DNA of 64,000 nucleotides from Candidula unifasciata (GCA_905116865.2 CAJHNH020003179.1:34501-98500), one strand, 5' to 3'; positions 33,601 through 43,110 are shown, counted from the stretch's first letter. Program-made: numbers and translations. Notes: a model not told the origin generated them from the letters alone.

Positions 33601-36600
33601 GTGTAAAGAAAAATTTCTTGTGGTTTTCGCACAATGATGTGAGCGTCACGCCTTGGAAGAGATTGGGGCATAACCATGTATAGTCGCAAAGAGAACAATG
33701 GTACGCTAGCCAGCCTTCGCTGTGCATGTATAGTCGCAAAGACAACAATGGTACGCTAGCCAGCCTTCTCTGTGCATGTATAGTGGCAAAGACAACAATG
33801 GTACGCTAGCCAGCCTTCGCTGTGCATGTATAGTCGCAAAGAGAACAATGGTACGCTAGCCAGCCTTCGCTGTGCATGTATAGTCGCAAAGACAACAATG
33901 GTACGCTAGCCAGCCTTCGCTGTGCATGTATAGTCGCAAAGAGAACAATGGTACGCTAGCCAGCCTTCGCTGTGCATGTATAGTCGCAAAGAGAACAATG
34001 GTACGCTAGCCAGCCTTCGCTGTGCATGTATAGTCGCAGAGACAACAATGGTGCGCTAGCCAGCCTTCTCTGTGCATGTATAGTCGCAAAGAGAACAATG
34101 GTACGCTAGCCAGCCTTCGCTGTGCATGTATAGTCGCAAAGACAACAATGGTGCGCTAGCCAGCCTTCGCTGAGCATGTAGCACACTAAGATTTGAATTT
34201 TGAATTGTTACCTCTGTTCTGTCTTCAGGGAGAAACATTTAAACTAGCGTATAAAAAAAAGTAAGTAAAGATCCCTTTTCACGCCTTTCGGCGCATCGGG
34301 CATACGGGCAGAGTGTCCCATATTTTTACAGACCATCAGCACTCTGTGGGTAATGTGGTCAGCATTACGCCGGCTGTCTTTACTTCCCCAGGACAGCCCA
34401 TCCTGGTACCCATTTTAGGCTGGGTCGACCTGCGACGTCCAATACCACGACAAAAGTCCACGCAGCCTGCAGTGGGTTTCGATCGCAGTATGCTGGCTTA
34501 CGAGTCGGACTCGCAACGCCTTAGCCACTGACGCCGCAAACTAGCGCATAGTTACCTGTAAATGGCACCAGTATTGAGAAACAAACATGTATCAATAGAA
34601 ACCATTCTATGATACAGTATACTTACCAACCTTGTGATATCAAGGCCGGACTTAGACAATGACAGGAATAGAAAAAAAGATTTCATTAGAAGACAACAGG
34701 TGAAATGGTTTGGCCATATAACGCAGAAATCAGCAGACAGTATGCCACAGCCTTAGAGAATAAACATTTAAACAGGTATATGGTTTACCTGTGACGGCGT
34801 CCGTAGCTTAGGTTTTGCGAGTCCGACTCTTAATTCCAACGTACTGCGATCGAAGCCCACTGCTGGCTGCGTGGATTTTTTTCATGGTATGGGTTGTTGC
34901 AGGTCAGCCCAGCCTAAAATGGGTACCAGGATGTATATCCGGGGAAAGTAAAGACGATCAGCATAATGCTAACCACATGACCCACCTAGTGCCAATTGGT
35001 CTGTAAAAATATTGGTGCTGTTCCAGTATGCCTGATGTGCCTAAAGGCGTGGAAAGGGATCTTTAATTATTGTAACTTTATGGTTACCTGTGATATATCT
35101 TCATTTCAGGTGTGTCCCCATCTTCCCTGGCAATGGATGTTTTATTTATTTGGTCTGATGGGGTTTGTTTGGGTTGGTGTTTGGTATACAATGTATGCAG
35201 AATCCCGAGGAAGTTTGGAGGAAGATTTTGTTGATCCTCCCAAGGTAACAATTACTTTCCTTCTTGAGACTGTATTTTAAATAACTGTTGGCACTTTTCT
35301 GAGATGATAGTATTATATTGTGCTGTAAGGAAGTATGGAAAACACGGCTCATGGTTAAGAAAAGACTTTCAGACTCAATGAGCATGCTCAAGAAGATAAA
35401 CTGGCAAGCTGTTGACTAGAATGGATTAACAGCACCCATAAATCGTGCCACAGGAAACTAAACTGGCTGAAGTAGTTAGTGGAGGAAGAAGTATGGACAG
35501 GGCAGACATACTGAATGCACTGCGTTACAGGGACCTTGAAGCAGAGGAGTTAGAGACAGTGAACCGCCTGTTGGAGGTGGGTGTTAAATGATGACAAGCA
35601 TGCAGAAATCGGGTATGGAAAGAAGAAATACCAGTCACCCCTACTGTGTATAATGAGCATGGAGACACTGAGAGGGCTGCTGGGATGGGAGGACGTAGCA
35701 TGAATGGGTCAAGCAGATTTGAGGAATTGACTCACCGACCCCTAACAAGCCTATTATAAAAGGAGACTTATTAGGGTTGTTTCCTTTGAAGTCTGAGTGC
35801 ATCTGTTTCAGAGGCAAGGAACCAGCAGTCTGCACACAAATAAGCCAAATCTGTAAAGTGGATGTGCAAACAAAACTCAAGTTCTGGAATAAGACCACTA
35901 GAAGTGGGTGGGAGGGGGAAGAGGAGGGGGGGAAGAGGGAGAACAACCAAACTTTTCCTTTGAGTTTACAGCCGGTAAACATGAAGAAGATAGCTCCCAG
36001 ATGATTTAAAGACCAACCAGACACAAACATTACTACATCATATGTAATAATATATTAAAAAACAAAATCATTCATTTGAGCTTTGAGCTTTTAGTAGTTC
36101 CTGACAGATGTCAGTATAGAAAGTTATGAACAAGTTGACTTACTGGCAAGTGAAGTACTTTTACAGGCAAGAGGAAGCATGGACATAACGATCTTCACTG
36201 TGTGTTTTTTGTGTGTGTGGACTTCTTCTTTTCTGTACACCTGGAAGGCCTCGCAGCGTCAGGGCGGGAAGATATCTCTGTAACGGGCCCTTCTGTTCGC
36301 ATATAGTACTTTTTCAGTGTCTGTGATATTTCTGCGGTCCATGTTTGTGTACTGACTTGATTCAATGTTCTGTTTCCAACCATAATGACAAAATGTCTCA
36401 TTTGTAGGTGAGCAACTCCAATGTTCGGTGGCTGGAATTTTTCACCCACTGGCCGCTGTGGTCCATCTACATAGCTCACTTCAGCATGAACTGGTCAAAC
36501 TACATCATCATGCAGTGGCTGCCCACGTATTTATCATCCACTCTAGGAGCCAACCAGTCACACATGATGTCCACTGCTGTGCCTTATATTATGAACTCTC

Positions 36601-39000
36601 TTGTTAGTGTTGGTAAGTGTGTGTTTTTGTCATACTCACACATTTGTTCCAGTCATGGACCCTTGTGAAACTGTTTACACAAGGGAGATAAATGGTCGTA
36701 GACCATGAGCCAGACCAACAAAAAGATGGGAGAGATAATGTCCAGACAGACCTGCAAACACTTGGTGTCACCAACTGGAAAGAGAAGGCCAACCAGAGAG
36801 ATGAATGGAGGCGTGTGATGTCTGCAGCAAAGAACCCCAAGGGCTCGGAATGCTGAAGAAGATGTACCCTTGTGGAGCCGCCGTGGTGTAGTGGCTAGAT
36901 GCTTGCCTGTGGATCTGAAAGTCCTTAATACACATCTGAATTGATCCTGACCTTTAAGAAAACATAATTATTTTGGCTTCCAAACCGATTCAGTCTTAAA
37001 TGGGTAATAGGTGAAGTCCTGGGAAGTAAAGGCGGCTGGTGTGATGTTGATCACATCACCCACCGAGTTCTTATTGATCTATAAAATAAAAGTCTAGCAC
37101 TATATACTCAACATGCCTGAAGCTACGGAAAAGGATTCTTGTTTTTGAAAACAAATTGTGTGTGCTGTATACTTGAGGCATTTAAACAAAAAGACGAGAC
37201 AAAAAAGTGAGCCTCTAGACTTTCAGCCAAAAGGATTGGGCCTTGTGGATCATGATTCCTAAACATTTTCCTGTGTGTTTTTTTAACCTAAAATGTCAGG
37301 TCATCTAACGGATGGGTACACTTTGATTCAAGTGTTTTCCTTGAATATACATTACATATAAATAATATACATACAAGAGAGAGGGGAAGGTCTAAAGTTT
37401 TGAATACTACCTCTAGATCGCAGTTGCCGAACCAGCCATGCGAGTGCGCATGCTCATACCACCAAGAACCTTTCAGATACTTTTTGTGTGTAGGATGAAT
37501 TCAGCTACCGCTTAGATGTTTTCAGAGCAGAATGCGGCGGTCATATTGAATACTTATAACCTCTATTGTAAGTTTGTAAACTTCAGACTTTGCTCTCTCA
37601 CTTTCTTTCTCTTTCTCTCACTGTCTGTCTCTTTCTTTCTCTTGTCTGTATATTATTAATATGTAACATATATTCAAGAAAATATACGTGATTGAAAGTG
37701 TATCCATCATTTTGAATAATCCTGTAGATTGTTTGACATCAATAATGAATATAACTTGTTTTCCAGTGGCAGCCCATTTTGCTGATGCGTTGATAGCACA
37801 CAAGTGGACTGTGTTGTCTGTTCGTCGCCTGATGACTTCAGTTGGGTTACTGGGGCCGGGCCTCTTTATCTTGTTCTTCAGTGCTGTGTACAATTTACCA
37901 CTTGCTGTTTTGTAAGTATAAATGTATCTCTTAGTAAATTCATGGGATTCTCTTCTTCTTCTTCTTCTTCTTCTTGTGTTTGCTTTCTGATTTACACCGA
38001 CCGACAAGTTCTTGTGATAAACCTGACTGTTTTAAGGAGTTATCTTATAGTTCCATATAACTTTGAGTGCACTGTTGACTCAGTGGACCAGTATTCTCTT
38101 CTTAATGGGCTGAGGCATAGAATAATGACCTGTCCATGCTGGTCAAGTAAGTGGTAGTCATCACTGACCAGATTCTGTTCACTTCTGATCGACTGGATGG
38201 CTCTTGTCTTCTCAAAGTATGTTGCTGCATACTCTTCCTGTTCACATTCTGCCCCTTTGTTTCAGCAAGTTTGTTCAGGTTTGTTCATGTGATGAATTTA
38301 ACAGGAGTGAAGAAATAAGATAAATGTCCGTGCGAAACCACTAGTATCAAACACTTATAAGAGAGAGAAGATGGCGCTGTATTGGACATAGTCTGAGAAG
38401 AGACAAACATAATTGCTAAACAGACACTGAAGTGGGAAAGAGAGCAATTGAGGAAACAAGGGCGTCCAAGAGAAACCCCCGAAGTGAATGTTGATAAGAG
38501 AAGCCAAAGGTGCTGGATGGGATTCCATCCATGATATCGAAGTGATTACACAGGATAGAACAAAATGGAGAAATAGACAGCGGGTCCCATATGACATATA
38601 ATTGCACAAAAGGGCAATGAATGAAAAATGGTCAGTGAGCCCTAGAGTGAGGCGTATACTTCAAATAACTTGTTTGCTGGATGTCATCATGCACAACATA
38701 ACAGTCTGAATTCTCCCTCATGCCTGTGATCAGAATCACTGTACCACATGGTATTGCTTCTTTTTTTTCTCTTCATTGATCATATGATTGATGCAGTTGC
38801 TAGGTTGTTTCTATTTTCTTCTTCCACGACTGGAATTTTACATGCACATCCATTTTATAAATCTGATCTTTTGTTTAAAAAAAAAGAATTTTAATGCAGA
38901 CTGTTTAGAGCGTAGCTGTTAAGAGCAAAGCTGTGTTATATGTGCCTTTTGACCGACACATCCAACTTCTTAGGGCATTTGTTTTGTAGGTTACCTGTCT

Positions 39001-39033
<33 letters not shown>

Positions 39034-40871
39034 GGGTTAGATAGGGACATTTTTACAGCCTCTTTTGAGTGCTGACTTTGCCATCCCTTGATCTACAGGT
39101 GTTATCTCTAGAGAACCCATCCAGGGCAGCCACATACAGAATGGTAAACCCTACAGTTGTGAAGGAAAATCTCTCACCCCCGTTTTTTTGAGGGATTTGA
39201 ACCTTAGACCTTCACACCTTGCACTGCTGCAGCTCCTATGACTAAGATGTAATATTAATTTTTTAGTACATATTAAGCATTGTAAAGACCAGCAGATTTT
39301 ACTTCAAATAATCTGTATGTGTGTTTGTCTCCCCAGCTTTGTATCCATATCTTTAGGCCTAAGTGCCTGCAATTCATCTGGTCACCTCAGCAATCATGCG
39401 GAAGTGGCACCCAACCATGCAGGAATCACCTTTGCAATTTCTAATACTCTTGTGAGTATAATTATATGTTGTTTATGGTTGAATGGTTGAAATTTCCCAT
39501 GTAACTTCTGGGGCCCTTGTTTCTGTGGTGGAGGGGGGGGGGGGGGAAAACTGCCTACTAGCAAGGAAGTTAAAGGCTATCAATTGGGAGTTTGTTGAAG
39601 TAGGAGGTATTTGTGGAGTCAAAAGGCGCAGATGTCACAGCCTTGCTGTAAACCACAACACAAAGCATGCAAATAATCTTTTTCAAGGTAAACACATAAT
39701 TATAGGGAAAAGAATATTTGAAATGAGAATATTATAATAAATCTGTTTATATAAAATTAGTAAATAGACATCGCCATGTGGGTTGTAGGGCCCCTTTGTG
39801 TGTGGGGGGGGGGTGGGATGGACCCACTGCCCTCAAACAATCATGTCATAAAAGGTGACTAATTTATGGGTTTGAAATTGAATGTCTCGGACTGAACAGT
39901 GCAGGGATTGCAGCCTAGCTGTAAACCACAACACTCCAGCTGCCTTTTTAAAGGTGAACCCAGAAAAAAAAAATTTTGAAATCAATTAGAAATAATGTGC
40001 TGGTGTCACATTATTAGAGATTGGGTATGTGTTTAAATAAGTTACAGTTAGACTCATTTATACTTTTGAAGCAAATTGGGTAGTGCTAAATTTAAAAAGA
40101 AATGTATAGTGTCCTGTCCAATGCTTTGAGGTGAAATGGGCCATGCTAAAAAAAAAAAAACTGCTCTGCATTAGTGAATCTGTCGTCTGTACTGTAACAC
40201 AGCAAATATATGTAACTGTCTGTCTCTCTGTCTGTCACAAGAACGCTTCCCAAACAGTGAACAGTGGTGATGTGACATTTGCGAATGTCATTCTGGCGGC
40301 CATTTCGTAGGTCATCTGTGCTGGTTTTCAGCTTTCAACGTTTAAAATTATAATTGTAGTGATTTTTTTAGGTTCAATTTGTGTTTGTAATCAAAGTCAG
40401 TTAGGCATAGAGGCATTTACTCTAAGTTACAGTCTAGATTTCATTGACAAGTGCTTCTTACATAGACAACTGTGATTGTGGAATTGTCAAGGGCGGTAGA
40501 TTCCTCAGCATTGTTCATCCTCGCCAGTGATCAGCAAGACTATATTCACGCATTGAAATAAATTCTTAATAACAGAGTTAATAAAATTAATTATAATGAA
40601 TAAAGTATGAGTTTGAATATATCCTGGGAAAGCTGGATAATAAATTTCTAGTATAATAATATAATATATTCTGCACAACACTAGTTAATCATTGACCTGT
40701 TACTTTTCTCTTCAGGCTACCATACCAGGGATTCTTTGTGGGCCACTGACAGCAGAGCTGGTCACGCAGTCTCACGGCCGGTGGCTGCCTGTGTTTGTGA
40801 TCGCGGCTGGGGTGAACTTTGTTGGTGCTGTTATATATCTCAGTCAGAGTGCTGCCAGCCAGGTGTTGTGA
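27487..40871 (+). CDS. SLC17-type major facilitator anion transporter, eight exons, complete
   Basis: Coding exons: 27487-27699, 29998-30157, 32256-32368, 35110-35244, 36408-36612, 37767-37911, 39337-39451 and 40716-40871, 1242 nt or 413 aa, all phases consistent. Hydrophobic segments fit the 12-helix MFS plan. TM1 carries NSADRVIMPIAIVPMA. TM4 has R115 and E122 in SRVILGLGEG, spaced like the essential Arg/Glu pair of vesicular glutamate transporters. CEERSRAFGYLVALGSVG follows. SLC17 members move organic anions, nucleotides or phosphate across vesicular, lysosomal or plasma membranes. The TM2 histidine of glutamate carriers is absent (GWVLSAFAVGY), and the usual FFWGY is AFAVGY. The pattern is nearer SLC17A9 (vesicular nucleotide carrier) or plant/algal ANTR types. 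Substrate and location are not inferable. The start is the first ATG after an in-frame TGA at 27463. Confidence 0.92.
27729..28016 (-). repeat. Family A, full length
   Basis: Begins with the reversed tail (CTTCTTCTTCTTCTTTGC) and ends at GCTCCGGAACCCACACGGG. It is inserted 30 bp inside SLC17 intron 1, opposite to the gene. Confidence 0.92.
28128..28295 (+). repeat. Family A, 5'-truncated
   Basis: Starts mid-element at TCAGAGAGCATCTGCCTAAA and ends at TGGTGAATACAAAGAAGAAG. 5' truncation with intact tail is typical of target-primed insertion. Confidence 0.85.
28939..29163 (-). repeat. Family B, reverse, with tRNA-like head
   Basis: Runs from GCCTTCAGATGTTTTGGCAT through CCTAGGACTTTACCTGGTAC to ACCTTCACACCATGTAGGCT, the inverse of a B head (AGCCTACATGGTGTGAAGG). 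It lies in SLC17 intron 1. Confidence 0.75.
29160..29330 (+). repeat. Family E repeat with (GAA)n tail
   Basis: ATAAAGGCAGACCAAAAACA, GAACAGGCATGATAGCAAAC and GTGTGCTCCATTTGGGGATA are followed by GAAAGAAGAAGAAAG. The same order appears at 57350-57530. It probably derives from a LINE 3' end. Confidence 0.6.
29335..29515 (-). repeat. 3' end of RNase-H-type LINE, reverse
   Basis: Starts with the family terminus in reverse (GAGTTGAGTCAAGAATTGGC) and continues ATCACAGCACTCGGCACATT and AGCAGCCAGCACAGAGTTCC, as at 21725 and 50540. Confidence 0.75.
29577..29861 (+). repeat. Family A, near full length
   Basis: From TTCGTTCCGGGGCCCTTTTT to TGGTGAACGCTAAGAAGAAG. It lies in SLC17 intron 1. Confidence 0.88.
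29998..30157 (+). CDS. SLC17-like exon 2 (coding)
   Basis: TTCCAG acceptor, CTAG|GTAAGT donor, 160 nt, ends in phase 1. It encodes VVGGSAAKKYGGKKILSLAV to LSRVILGLGEGL, that is TM2 end, the loop corresponding to MFS motif A (here without the usual Asp), TM3 and TM4. Confidence 0.94.
30535..30757 (-). repeat. Family D SINE (tRNA-headed), reverse
   Basis: On the minus strand the head reads GTGTCTGTGGCTTAGGCATT with a B-box-like CAGGTTCGATCC. The body includes TCGACAGTGGTACTGAGAG and the end is near CTGCAACCTCCTGTAAAGG. Copies also lie at 59335 and 62335. Confidence 0.75.
30758..31500. other. SLC17 intron 2, no feature recognised
   Basis: Nothing supported besides a short (CTT)n stretch near 30979. 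Confidence 0.35.
31501..31713 (+). repeat. Family A, 3'-truncated
   Basis: GGGTTCCCGGGCCCCTTGTG to CATTAAGGTTCTGGTACAAG. The tail is absent. Confidence 0.82.
31805..31992 (+). repeat. Family B body
   Basis: GACTCCCAGATTGACCAAGC, AAAGGCGGCCGGCATGATG, AAGATCTAGCCCTATGTGCC and GAAGGTGTGGAAAAGGGTCC. The head is missing, with an A-rich junction in its place. Confidence 0.85.
32256..32368 (+). CDS. SLC17-like exon 3 (coding)
   Basis: TTTTAG acceptor, TTG|GTAAGT donor, 113 nt, phase 1 to 0. It encodes LPTIFHIFSHAIPCEERSRA to SVGQTVASL, the TM4-TM5 connection and TM5. E-R-S-R-A is the SLC17 cytoplasmic-loop signature. Confidence 0.94.
32401..32673 (+). repeat. Family A, full length
   Basis: CCGTGTGGGTTCTAGGGCCC to GGTGAATGTGAAGAAGAAGA. 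It begins only 32 bp after the exon-3 donor. Confidence 0.92.
32817..33106 (-). repeat. Family A, reverse
   Basis: CCTTCTTCTTCATCTCGTTC to CTCGGAACCCACATGGGG. Moderately diverged, in SLC17 intron 3. Confidence 0.82.
33121..33556. repeat. 46-47-bp minisatellite, about 9 copies
   Basis: The unit starts CAAGCATATTGTTACCTAC and ends in ATATAAATATTTATA. Copies are 10-20% diverged. AT-rich, in SLC17 intron 3. Confidence 0.92.
33679..34180. repeat. 50-bp minisatellite, 10 copies
   Basis: Unit TATAGTCGCAAAGAGAACAA then TGGTACGCTAGCCAGCCTTC then GCTGTGCATG starts every 50 bp from 33679 to 34129. It is nearly homogeneous, unlike the older 47-bp array beside it. Confidence 0.97.
34267..34538 (-). repeat. 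Family B, reverse, second head type
   Basis: Reversed terminus GATCCCTTTTCACGCCTTTC, body GGTAATGTGGTCAGCATTAC, and the head in reverse ending TCGGACTCGCAACGCCTTAG, as at 53640 and 34790. Confidence 0.85.
34792..35068 (+). repeat. Family B, second head type
   Basis: The head GACGGCGTCCGTAGCTTAGG with GAGTCCGACTC is joined to body AGCCTAAAATGGGTACCAGG and terminus AAGGCGTGGAAAGGGATCTT. It forms an inverted pair with 34267-34538 across 250 bp. Confidence 0.85.
35110..35244 (+). CDS. SLC17-like exon 4 (coding)
   Basis: TTTCAG acceptor, AAG|GTAACA donor, 135 nt, phase 0. It encodes VCPHLPWQWMFYLFGLMGF to SLEEDFVDPPK: TM6 and the start of the central cytoplasmic loop. W-x-x-x-F-Y-x-F-G is the typical SLC17 TM6 entry. 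Confidence 0.93.
35741..35991 (+). repeat. Family A, 5'-truncated, with insertion
   Basis: ACAAGCCTATTATAAAAGGA to GGTAAACATGAAGAAGATAG. A G/A-rich insertion interrupts it near 35905-35940. Confidence 0.8.
36408..36612 (+). CDS. SLC17-like exon 5 (coding)
   Basis: TTGTAG acceptor, GTTG|GTAAGT donor, 205 nt, ends phase 1. It encodes VSNSNVRWLEFFTHWPLWSI, HFSMNWSNYIIMQWLPTYLS and PYIMNSLVSV: TM7 and TM8. N-W-x-x-Y-x-x-x-x-W-L-P-T-Y is the family TM7 motif. Confidence 0.95.
36690..36862 (+). pseudogene. Relic of LINE ORF2 C terminus
   Basis: Reads GRPTKRWERDNVQTDL, VTNWKEKANQRDEWRRVMSA and then SEC stop. It is the G-R-P-x-x-R-W ... W-x-x-x-A-x-x-R-x-x-W-R tail shared by several LINE clades. 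It lies in SLC17 intron 5. Confidence 0.6.
36880..37145 (+). repeat. Family B, first head type, complete
   Basis: The tRNA-like head GCCGTGGTGTAGTGGCTAGA with TGCCTGTGGATCTGAAAG is followed by body TGGCTTCCAAACCGATTCAG, GGGAAGTAAAGGCGGCTGG and terminus CTACGGAAAAGGATTCTTG. Confidence 0.88.
37767..37911 (+). CDS. SLC17-like exon 6 (coding)
   Basis: TTCCAG acceptor, GTTTT|GTAAGT donor, 145 nt, phase 1 to 2. It encodes AAHFADALIAHKWTVLSVRR, then LMTSVGLLGPGLFILFFSA. H/R-K-L/R-M in the TM8-TM9 loop and TM9 are as in SLC17A9-like carriers. Confidence 0.94.
38340..38610 (+). pseudogene. Relic of LINE ORF2 C terminus (GHxLR type)
   Basis: Reads WIGHSLRRDKHNIAKQTLKW, then EREQLRKQGRPRETPEVN. This is the WIGHxLRxxxxxIAKxAL-W-x-P-x-G-K-R-x-R-G-R-P tail widely seen in RTE-like LINEs. 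In SLC17 intron 6. Confidence 0.7.
38817..39058 (-). repeat. Family A fragment, A2-like segment and 30-bp G run
   Basis: 38817-38905 is a reverse A fragment (TGCACATCCATTTTATAAAT). 38905-38980 matches the reverse of the A2 body (GACCGACACATCCAACTTC). It is followed by a G run at about 39012-39037. Confidence 0.55.
39337..39451 (+). CDS. SLC17-like exon 7 (coding)
   Basis: CCCCAG acceptor, CTT|GTGAGT donor, 115 nt, phase 2 to 0. It encodes FVSISLGLSACNSSGHLSNH and PNHAGITFAISNTL: TM10 and TM11. N-x-x-D/E-[IV]-A-P-x-[YH]-A-G is an SLC17 hallmark, here NHAEVAPNHAG. Confidence 0.95.
39476..39700 (+). repeat. Family A2 variant
   Basis: Has a G12 run near 39532, then CTGCCTACTAGCAAGG, AAAAGGCGCAGATGTCACAG and CTTGCTGTAAACCACAACAC. 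It shares the head region with A but has a different 3' half. Confidence 0.7.
39772..39975 (+). repeat. Family A2 variant
   Basis: CATGTGGGTTGTAGGGCCCC, AATCATGTCATAAAAGGTGA, CTAGCTGTAAACCACAACAC and CTTTTTAAAGGTGAACC. A second A2 copy in the same intron. Confidence 0.75.
40716..40871 (+). CDS. SLC17-like exon 8 (last coding)
   Basis: TCTTCAG acceptor, 156 nt including TGA at 40869-40871. It encodes ATIPGILCGPLTAELVTQSH and VFVIAAGVNFVGAVIYLSQS, that is the end of TM11 and TM12, with a short cytoplasmic tail ending ASQVL. No convincing nearby poly(A) signal was seen. Confidence 0.94.
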   Translation, partial: ATIPGILCGPLTAELVTQSHGRWLPVFVIAAGVNFVGAVIYLSQSAASQVL

Positions 40872-41040
40872 TATCCCCAGTGCTCTACCTGTCAGAAACA
40901 CCCAAGAAAGCTTCGCAATACCAGCACTGACTTCTTTCACAGCCGGGAGTAAAGATACATTTAAAAAGAAGGTTTTAGTGAAGATTGAAAGGATTGTTTT
41001 CATATTGTGAATATTGATACAGTCAATATATTTCTCCCCT

Positions 41041-41312
41041 AGGTGGGTTCAGGGGCCTTGCTTTTGCAGAAAACAAGAATAGTCCCACTGCCTTCCCAGA
41101 AAGCATGTTGTAGGAGTTGACTAATTGGGGGCTTCCATAAAATTTGGAGTGCATCTACCAGTGAGGTAAGGAACAGTCTGCGTACAAATAGGTCAAATTT
41201 GTAAAACGAATGTGTATGCAACACTCAGGTGCTGGAACACGACTAGAGTACACAGGTGTATGAACAACCAGAACCTTTCGGCCAGAGTTTGCGGCCTCTG
41301 AAAAAGAAGAAG
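41041..41312 (+). repeat. Family A copy
   Basis: GGTGGGTTCAGGGGCCTTGC to GCCTCTGAAAAAGAAGAAG, 170 bp after the SLC17 stop, so possibly inside its 3' UTR. Confidence 0.85.
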
Positions 41313-41824
41313 ATTTGTTTTTCTCTCTACCCACCAGAGACAGGAAGGTACACCCGTTGCCCTAATTTTATAACTTTTGAGGGGGTCTGGGATTTTTCCA
41401 TGTTAGATTGGCATTCAGAATGCAACTCTGTGAGTCACAGAGGTGTCATATCTCCATGTAGCATTTGGAGAAGAAAAATAGACCGACAGAACCATAATAT
41501 TGTTGCGAAGTTTATTTTGGAAAAAACAACATCCTAACTACAGGAAAGGGTGGTGGAAAGGGGGGGGGGGGTTGTGTTTTCTTTGCCTGCGGATTTAGGA
41601 CTGATTCATTTGGGTACTGTCACCTAATTGGCAAAACTCACATCCTTATCGAAGACCTTGGGCTTCCGCATGAAAGCATTCTCAAAACCCTTCGGCCAGT
41701 CACTCTTGCACAGTTTATTACTTAGCATATTTTGATGTGTCTTGAAAAAAGGCATGCTACAGAATTTACATCAGAATATACTGAAGCACAGGATGAAGCC
41801 TTTCAACTGAAAAAAAAAACAAAT

Positions 41825-42095
41825 CCTGTAGTCCCTTCTTGGGGGAGAGCGTGTACAGTTCGAAGGAGCAGGTGGATCACCACAGTCTGGTGAGATTGAT
41901 GCAACGGGAAATGACAAGAGGTTCTGGCACATGCTCCAGGCTCAGAGGAAAGGCAAGACGGATGTTTAATCAGAATGCTTCTGGCACCAATAGTATCGGA
42001 ACTCTGTGCTGGCTGCTGAAAATGGGGACAGATCGCTTATGGGAATGCCCCGAGTGCTGTGTGATGTCGGGACTTGACTCAACTCAACTCCTGAT
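41825..42095 (+). pseudogene. 3' end of RNase-H-type LINE
   Basis: Reads GESVYSSKEQVDHHSLVRLM, GKARRMFNQNASGTNSIGTL and then CWLLKMGTDRLWECPECC, ending TTGACTCAACTCAACTC. It matches 21725-22100 (reverse). Confidence 0.8.
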
Positions 42096-42858
42096 TGTAT
42101 CTTTTTTAGTCACTCCTGCAGCCTTTCTCAGACATCTCCTTCCCTTGGTTACTCATTTTTCAGTTCTGATTTGCTGTGAGTGACCATGTCTGGCACTGGT
42201 ATCATAGAGTAGGAATGAATATGCTTTGTATGAGGTTTTCTTTCTGCTGATCGGGGGTTATCTTATGCTGTTAGTGTCCCAGTACTTGTTAGAATGGTAT
42301 TACCACGGTGAAGTGTGCTTTGATACAAATGACCATGTGATTTTATGTATTTCATTTCAAAGGTTTTCTTGTCCGACTCGACAGTTGGTTAAAACCCTCT
42401 GTGCGGTGACCGGGTGACGCACTCCTTGTGGTCTGGGTTCATGATCAGGGGTAGGCAAAAAAGCCAAATTTTTTCCCAGATTTACGGAACCTATTATCGA
42501 GACCGAAGGGGTGCGATATAGTACAGAGCCAAAGGGTTTTACAACTCATGGTTTCTGGATACTTTTAAAAAAAAAGGTTTTCTTCTTTTGCTTCATTACA
42601 TGTTAATGTAAATTCTATGTATGCACTTTATGAGATACAAGGAAATTTGTCAGGCAATAACTGGTGTAATATATCATCTCTGTCCTCATTATTTACAGAA
42701 AAAATATATCTGATGTTCTGTTCAGCAAAACTGCTTGGGAAGATTATCATGGGCAACAAAAGTTTGATGTATTGGTCAAAAGACACGAATATTGCAGCCA
42801 TGTTGTAAATGGGCACAATGCATTTACATTTTGAATGAATGCAGAAATATAAGAAGAA
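42096..42858. other. No gene recognised
   Basis: Intergenic, moderately AT-rich. Short ORFs lack family features. Confidence 0.4.
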
Positions 42859-42860
42859 AA

Positions 42861-43110
42861 TGTTCAGCAAAACAATGTCAGAAAATGACTGAATTAATTG
42901 TTCAGCAAAACAATGTCAGAAAATGACTGAATTAATTGTTCAGCAAAACAATGTCAGAAAATAACTGAATTAATTGTTCAGCAAAACAATCTCAGAAAAT
43001 GACTGAATTAATTGTTTAGCAAAACAATGTCCGAAAATGACTGAATTAATTGTTCAGCAAAACAATGTCACAAAATAACTGAATTAATGTTTCAACAAAA
43101 CAGTCTCTGA
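42861..43110. repeat. 38-bp minisatellite, about 6.5 copies
   Basis: Unit TGTTCAGCAAAACAATGTCA then GAAAATGACTGAATTAAT, period 38. Unrelated in sequence to the 38-bp array at 51.5 kb. Confidence 0.95.

Noticed and set aside
33679..34180. CRISPR-like regular direct repeats
   Set aside because: The 50-bp units are directly contiguous with no unique spacers, and the genome is eukaryotic. It is a minisatellite. The same applies to the arrays at 42.9, 49.7, 51.5 and 63.3 kb.
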